From the NCBI GenBank assembly GCA_030144725.1, contig JASKMD010000004.1, positions 1,168,394-1,232,393 of the forward strand: a stretch of DNA of 64,000 nt. The letters run 5' to 3'. Shown piece after piece: positions 51,601-64,000 of the stretch; the first letter of the stretch is position 1, and every line of letters starts with the position of its first letter. The position numbers and the translations under genes are program-made. The DNA comes from Haematococcus lacustris. Lineage: Eukaryota; Chlorophyta; Chlorophyceae; Chlamydomonadales; Haematococcaceae. The notes under the pieces are model-generated. The model did no database searches. It had not been told where the DNA came from and saw only the letters and a list, made by a program, of their open reading frames with translations.

Positions 51601-53133
51601 GACTCCTGCCATCCTAGATCTGACCTGATCTGATCTGATCTGCCTGCGCCTGGCTGTGCAGCTGTATGCCCAGGTGGCAGGCCTTGCCAGGTGTTTGGCC
51701 CCGATCAGAGCTGAGCTGGGAGGCGCCACGGCTGTCACCGCCACAGGCTCAGTCGCAGCTGGCTGACACTAGTCTGCCTGCCTAGCCTGTCCTCACCAGA
51801 CCCAGTGTCCTGACCAGCCACTAGTCTGGCTGGTCCAGCCAGGACCCAGGGGTTGGCAGGGAAGTGAGCAGCGACCTCACCCCTCCGCCCCCTTCCCAGC
51901 TGCATCAGGGAGAGGGGAGGGGTGATGTGAGGCACCCTAGCCGCTGACAGTGGCAGTGGGAGTGACAGCAGGGGTAGCAGCTATCGAGGGTGGGGCATTG
52001 CGGGTCAGGTAGGACCTGTTGAGGGTGGGGCACGCCCTGATGCGGGCCGGCCTACCTCGTACGCGTTGGGTGCCGGTCCGGTCTGCTGCTTGCGGCGCTG
52101 CAGGTCTATCAGCTCCTGCAGCCGGGTCTCATTGGGGTAGGTGGCGGTGAGGGGCAGCAGGCTGCTGCCATATGGCACCTGGCCGCTGGGCTGTGCCATG
52201 GGGGAGTGCTGCTTGCCTGCAGCATCACACCACGTCACACAGGGGCAGCAGGGCACAGGGGCAGCAGGGGCCGGGCTGCTGACCACAGCAGGGGCGCCCC
52301 AGCTGCCTGCCTGCCTCTTGCCTGGCTGCTTGCTTCCACTGCTGGCCACCTGCCGTAGGGGAAGGGGTAGGGGTAGGAGAGGGGTTCACCGACTAGAAAA
52401 CCAACTTCTTTTGCTGCTCCTGGTTGACACTGTTTGAAGCCTTAAGTGCCATGCCATAAGGTAGGAGAGGAGTTAGATAACTAGGGGGCAAGCATTGTTT
52501 TTGTCCAGCACTGCTTGAGGCCCTAGGTGCCATGCATTCTATCAGCTGCACCCACTGTTGATGCTGCTCAGCTTGCTGCACCACCCAGTCATGTGCACCA
52601 CCAGCTCTACCAGGTGAGCTGGGCTGGGACTGGCTACTGCGGCAGGGTTTGGTGGTGCAGCTGCTCCCAGCTGCCTGGCTGTGGTTGGTACCTGCTGTTG
52701 TGCCCCTGCCGCGCTTGATGGGGTCGTCCACTGTGGACCAGCCCTTGATAGCCCGGCTGGGAGAGGGTGACACCTCATTGTAGGCCACGTGATAGGCAGG
52801 GCTGTCCTGGCCTACCCCCTTTGCCTGCAGTGATGGCGGCTTGCACATTTGGCATCAGCTGTATGGCACTCAGGGCTGCAGGAAGGCGGCTGGTGACTGG
52901 TCCACCCTTACATCGTGCTTGCTGAACCGTTTGTCGCCCACGCCGAAGGGCGGGTGGTCTGCTACATGGACTGTTCCCTTCAAGTGTCGGTCCTTGGACT
53001 TGGTGGGGGAGGCTCGGTCAGCCAGGAAGTATGAGCCTGCAAACAGCCGGGAAGTTCAAGGCCTTCAATGCAGCCCAAACCTTGGACATGTCAAGCAGAG
53101 TCGTGTAAACACACCTGAAGGCGCAGTTGCCAT
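45689..53133 (-). CDS. SHIPPO/STPG-like (sperm-tail PG-rich repeat) ciliary protein
   Basis: Nine exons, all GT-AG but one, reconstruct 469 codons with every phase matching: 53133-53115 (start, MATAPS), 53036-52912, 52824-52692, 52216-52056, 51116-51009, 50482-50416, 49037-48874, 46736-46643 and 46224-45689 (TAG). The product has proline-glycine motifs of the SHIPPO type: GVGQDSPAYHV (exon 3), TGPAPNAYE (exon 4) and LGPGDYDADKD (exon 6/7 junction), and phrases such as PFGVGDKRFSK. Proteins with such repeats bind ciliary or flagellar microtubules, a likely role here. The C-terminal 178 residues are Pro/Ser-rich. The family call rests on the motifs only; an unnamed flagellar-associated protein is the alternative. 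Confidence 0.72.
48110..48490. repeat. 12-bp minisatellite in an intron of the SHIPPO-like gene
   Basis: About 31 almost perfect copies of GCAGGTGGGCAG. It produces long meaningless frames on both strands (VGRQ, CPPA, TCLP repeats). A related sparse run is at 17325-17398. Confidence 0.95.
49196..50290. repeat. 17-bp minisatellite in an intron of the SHIPPO-like gene
   Basis: About 64 copies of CCCCAGCCCCTGACCTG, with seven copies changed to CCCTATCTCCTGACCTG (starting near 49271, 49339, 49526, 49696, 49849, 50087 and 50257). It generates the 429-codon open frame on the minus strand, which is not a gene. Confidence 0.97.
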
Positions 53134-53371
53134 CACAGGAAGCACCCGGTTCGCGCACTAAGACCGCGCACATTATCGCTACATACAAAAGACTTCATTT
53201 CTGTCACCCAGGAGCGTGCAGCACAGTTAACACTGGGATAGTGGGCATACTACAGAGGTTCGCAAAATCCAGTGCCACATGTTCGCGGGAAGCTATTCCC
53301 CATGCTAGATTTTTCTGCATGGTCTATCATGACGGTCCCTGACACCCTCAACATGATGGCATGCTGACACA
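53134..53371. promoter_or_regulatory. Shared divergent promoter region
   Basis: Only 238 bp separate the start codons of the minus-strand SHIPPO-like gene and the plus-strand F-box gene. The interval is less GC-rich than its flanks and free of simple repeats, as expected of a compact bidirectional promoter plus two 5' UTRs. I see no convincing TATA box. Confidence 0.5.
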
Positions 53372-60895
<7,524 letters not shown>

Positions 60896-63450
60896 ACGGC
60901 TTTGCGATACCAGCAGGAGTTATACTTCAGTGATGCCGGCAGCCATAGCAGCTTGCGACGTATGATGCAGGAACGTTGACGGGTCAAACATCCTGATCGT
61001 CACCACGGTCATGACAACGGCCTAGCAGCCTAACGGCTGACGACTTAAGCGGTGTAAGCCACATCATCATCACCACGGTCATGACAACGAGGTGGCTTCG
61101 TCAGTAACGAATCATATTGCTCATTTGTATATACTGCCGCGCAGAAGAGACACGCCCCCCACAGTGCATTACAGATAGGGTCACGGCACATGTTAAAGAT
61201 TTGCGCACAGCCGCGTCATTCTACACTACGTTTACCCAGCAGGCATGCCCATGTGCAGACACCCTCGTAAACTCTCAAACCGGCATCCTGCTAAACGTTA
61301 TCAAGTAATATTGCATGATTGACAACATGAAGGCATGCAACACTGAAGAGCTGCACTTCAGCTTAAGCTTGACAGCGTTCAGCGTGGCGAGAGCTACTAC
61401 CTAGTAAGAAAGTCACGAGCAACCACTTGAGGTGCAGGCAGGGAGCCTCTACTGAGGAACTACGATTATAACGCTGAGGCAATGATAAAGAGCTTCACTG
61501 AGCTTCCCATATGCAGTAAGCCGCGCCACTCAGTGCACAGGAGGTGCAGCGAGTAGCAATAGCTAGCAGCAACAGCCACAGTGTCAACAGCAGCCAGGTC
61601 AGGCATCACATCCTTGAGTGTAACTTGTGCAAAATCCGTGACACCACGCCATAACAGCCATGAAGAGACACAGTAACAGCCCCCTTGTCCCTCACTAGGG
61701 CCTCCATATGAGCTGGACCACTAGGGACCACTAGTGGCCCCACTCACAATCACAGCGCCGACAGCATAACAGCGTTGACCCCAGCCCATCAGCAAACCAG
61801 CAACAGCCACGGCCTCATGAGCAACAGCAGATTTAGTCTAAGCAGTCACGCAGGAGCATCAGGGTGTCGACTGGGCATAGACTACCCAGCCATCTACCCC
61901 AACCTCGGCCCACCCAGCCCTACCCCACCCCACCATTGCCCCGCCCCTCCCTACCCCACCCCGCCCTTATCACCCTCTCCTACGATCCAACACAGGAGAT
62001 CGCCCAAGGCCTGCCCGGGGGTGCTGCCCGCAACCCCTCTCATCACAGCTTTCATTCCATCCTCACACCACCCCAAGCCAACATGACCCGACCTCCATGG
62101 CGATAGCCGAAGCTGCAAGCAGCCCAGGTGCACAGCGTTGCCGGCAACAGTAAGAACATGAAATCTGACCCCGGAGCTGTAGCTGAGCTACCGCTCCCAG
62201 CCAACTGCTTGGAATGCTGACAGCCCAACCACCTCAACCAACAACTCCCTTATCACAGACCGGGCGGTCAGGATCACTGCCAACTAGGCGCCGGCGGACA
62301 AGAGGCAGGTGTGACCAGCCACCCCGCTGCAGGTCTACCCGACACTCCTGCTCAGGCCCAACCTCATGGGCACCGCTGCGGCAGAGCCAGCAGCACCTGG
62401 CTATTGAAGGCCAGGCGCCCGCATTGCTGCTGGAGGGGCAGTTCATCTGGCTGTCAGAAACACACAACAGACAGGCATCAGGCAGCCGCCACAGCCCTGA
62501 CTGGCGTGGTGAGAGTGGCGGAGCGGCAGTGATGCATCACAAAGGCTCGACCAAGGGCTGCAGCTGCGGCAGGCCGGCCAGACCAAGAGGCACTAAGCAC
62601 CTGCCACAAGCCCGGATAGCCAGAATGCCGCTCGCAGGTGCAAGGCACTCGCATGATCCCTCTAGAAGCCGACAGAGCCGACAGGGCACTCATATGACCA
62701 CCAGCTCCACGTGGCCCCTGAACCACATGGAGTAAGGTGCCTCACTGGGTCAAGTCAGCTGAGTCCGATGGCTGCTCGCTTGCGGCTGCTGGCAGTGACA
62801 GTGCTGCACCACACCACAGGGGCAGGACCAGGCTGCAGCTGCGGCAGGCCGGCCAGACCAAGTGTTCCACACGCCCAGCTCAGAACTGAGTGGAGAGATC
62901 CAATCGTTGGGTCCAGCACCAGAGTGGGCGAGGAAAGGGGCTCAGGCGGGCCACCACCTCCTTGCTGCTCCCTTGCCAGGACAAGGGGCTGAGGCAGGTC
63001 ACTCTTCTGAAGATTGCTGCGCGTCCAGCATGCTCAGCAGATGGCAACCACAGCCGGAAGCCAGTCAGGGTGAGGGGCCCAGGCCGGTCATGGTCTCCAT
63101 GCTGTGTGCCTTCGACAGACCACAGCTGGCAGCCAGCTTGCACCAGGGCTAGGAAGCGAATGGAGGGCGACGACCACAGCAGGCTGGTTGAGAGGCATGC
63201 ATTCTAGCAGCACTGAGAGACAGGTGTGTAGAGATGCCTGTGGAGGCAGCCGCCTAGCACAGCCGCTGTGGCCGCACCCCTCCCACTCCCCAAGTGGGCT
63301 CCGCACAGCTGGCTCAGGGAGGGCCCCTACCTCCTTGCTGCTCTTCCACTGGGACTGAGAGGGAAGGTGGGAAGGACTGCGGGTGCCTCTGTCCAACCCA
63401 GTAGCTGCAGCCCACAGGCTCTCCTCCCAGGCCAACCTGCCTGTCTGCCT
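60896..63450. other. Intergenic region, no gene seen
   Basis: 60900-61800 is clearly less GC-rich than the genes around it. A 29-bp unit with CACCACGGTCATGACAACG occurs twice at about 60995-61018 and 61068-61090. A 30-bp block (CTGCAGCTGCGGCAGGCCGG...) occurs at 62559-62588 and again at 62835-62864. Short open frames exist but I can support none as exons. Confidence 0.5.
61053..61057 (+). terminator. TGTAA polyadenylation signal of the F-box gene
   Basis: The green-algal TGTAA motif occurs 158 nt after the F-box stop codon, a usual distance for a 3' UTR of this kind. It is a five-base match, so chance is possible. Confidence 0.45.
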
Positions 63451-63673
63451 CTAGCATGTGCCCACCAAGTCGTCCTCCAGCACCTCTAGCAGCTGAATGA
63501 TCTCAGGGAAGGTCGGCCGGGCGGCGGGCTGCGTGGCCATGCAGCGCTGGATGAATTTCTTGAGATCTGTTGGACAGCTGGGGCTAAGCGCCAGCTGCTT
63601 GCCAGCGGTGACCTGGTGCAGGATCTGTCCCTGACTCAGCCCACACCATGGCCGCTGACCCATGTACAGCTCC
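63451..63673 (-). CDS. Protein kinase, C-terminal exon (partial)
   Basis: Last exon of a kinase gene that continues past the right edge. Acceptor ATGCAG at 63676-63674, stop TAG at 63453-63451. It encodes ELYMGQRPWCGLSQGQILHQ, then SPSCPTDLKKFIQRCMATQP and ARPTFPEIIQLLEVLEDDL. This is the end of a kinase C-lobe: the P-W-x-G-L-S-x-x-Q-I helix (subdomain X) and the R-C-x-x-x-x-P-x-x-R-P-T-F motif with the invariant Arg of subdomain XI. The sequence style is that of tyrosine-kinase-like (Raf/MLK-type) Ser/Thr kinases common in green algae. The catalytic residues are not in the window. Confidence 0.85.
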
Positions 63674-64000
63674 CTGCATGCATGCACGCATGCAAGCCAC
63701 ATGCATGGCTGGGATGCCCACCCCCTAACACCTCCCCAGCCTGCACTTCACCCCAATTGCCCTCAGCAACAGTGTGGGGCTCAGGCCGCCTCACCTGACC
63801 TCCCACCCAGACATCCTAAACAGTGCGTGTGTTCCTTGACAAGGGCTGCAGCCAGTTAGAATGCGTGTCATGTGGGCAGTGGGCAATGGTCAGTGATCCC
63901 CTCTAGCAGCACCCACGCATCAGCACCCCGCTGCTGTGCAATTAAGTACCCAGCGCCCCTGGCAGCTCTCCCACCCCAGCCCCCCAGCCACTCTGCCTCA
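63674..64000. other. Probable intron of the kinase gene
   Basis: No second kinase exon is visible before the window ends. Confidence 0.45.

Overview
This window looks like nuclear DNA from a volvocalean (chlamydomonadalean) green alga, possibly Haematococcus-like. The evidence is GC-rich coding sequence cut into many short exons, GT-AG introns that mostly end in CTGCAG|G, extreme simple-repeat load, interstitial TTAGGG-type arrays, a SHIPPO-type axonemal gene and intronic Fanzor (eukaryotic TnpB) copies. One 500-N assembly gap lies at 40518-41017. The organism call is an inference; no marker gene here proves it.

Layout. (1) 1-1685: no gene supported. (2) 1686-40336, plus strand: one giant split gene for an SMCHD1/GMI1-type protein: ubiquitin-like N terminus, GHKL ATPase (ELLDNSL and DNGHGM boxes), a transducer-like region, a long series of beta-rich modules, a coiled coil and an SMC-type flexible hinge. 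At least 35 exons can be read, and splice phases agree across most neighbouring exons. Its introns hold decayed Fanzor copies (3946-5800, 8004-8890, 11668-12160, 18124-18283, 20533-20817, plus a 28-bp scrap at 15769), other dispersed repeats, interstitial telomeric motifs and many duplicated exon edges. (3) 40518-41017 gap, then 41415-44879 plus: malonyl-CoA:ACP transacylase, whose N terminus is lost in or near the gap. (4) 53133-45689 minus: a nine-exon, 468-residue SHIPPO/STPG-like (ciliary microtubule) protein in perfect splice phase; its introns hold a 12-bp and a 17-bp minisatellite. (5) 53372-60895 plus: an eight-exon F-box/LRR-like protein of 1624 residues, head-to-head with (4). (6) 60896-63450: no gene seen. 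(7) 63673-63451 minus: last exon of a protein kinase that continues past the right edge.

How it fits together. The genes are not an operon; they are neighbours with unrelated housekeeping, ciliary, chromatin and ubiquitin roles. The most interesting material is the SMCHD1-like gene itself and the family of Fanzor fragments inside it, which keep a conserved non-coding 3' tail even where the ORF is gone. A chromatin-silencing type gene is therefore itself a repository of transposon relics and repeats.
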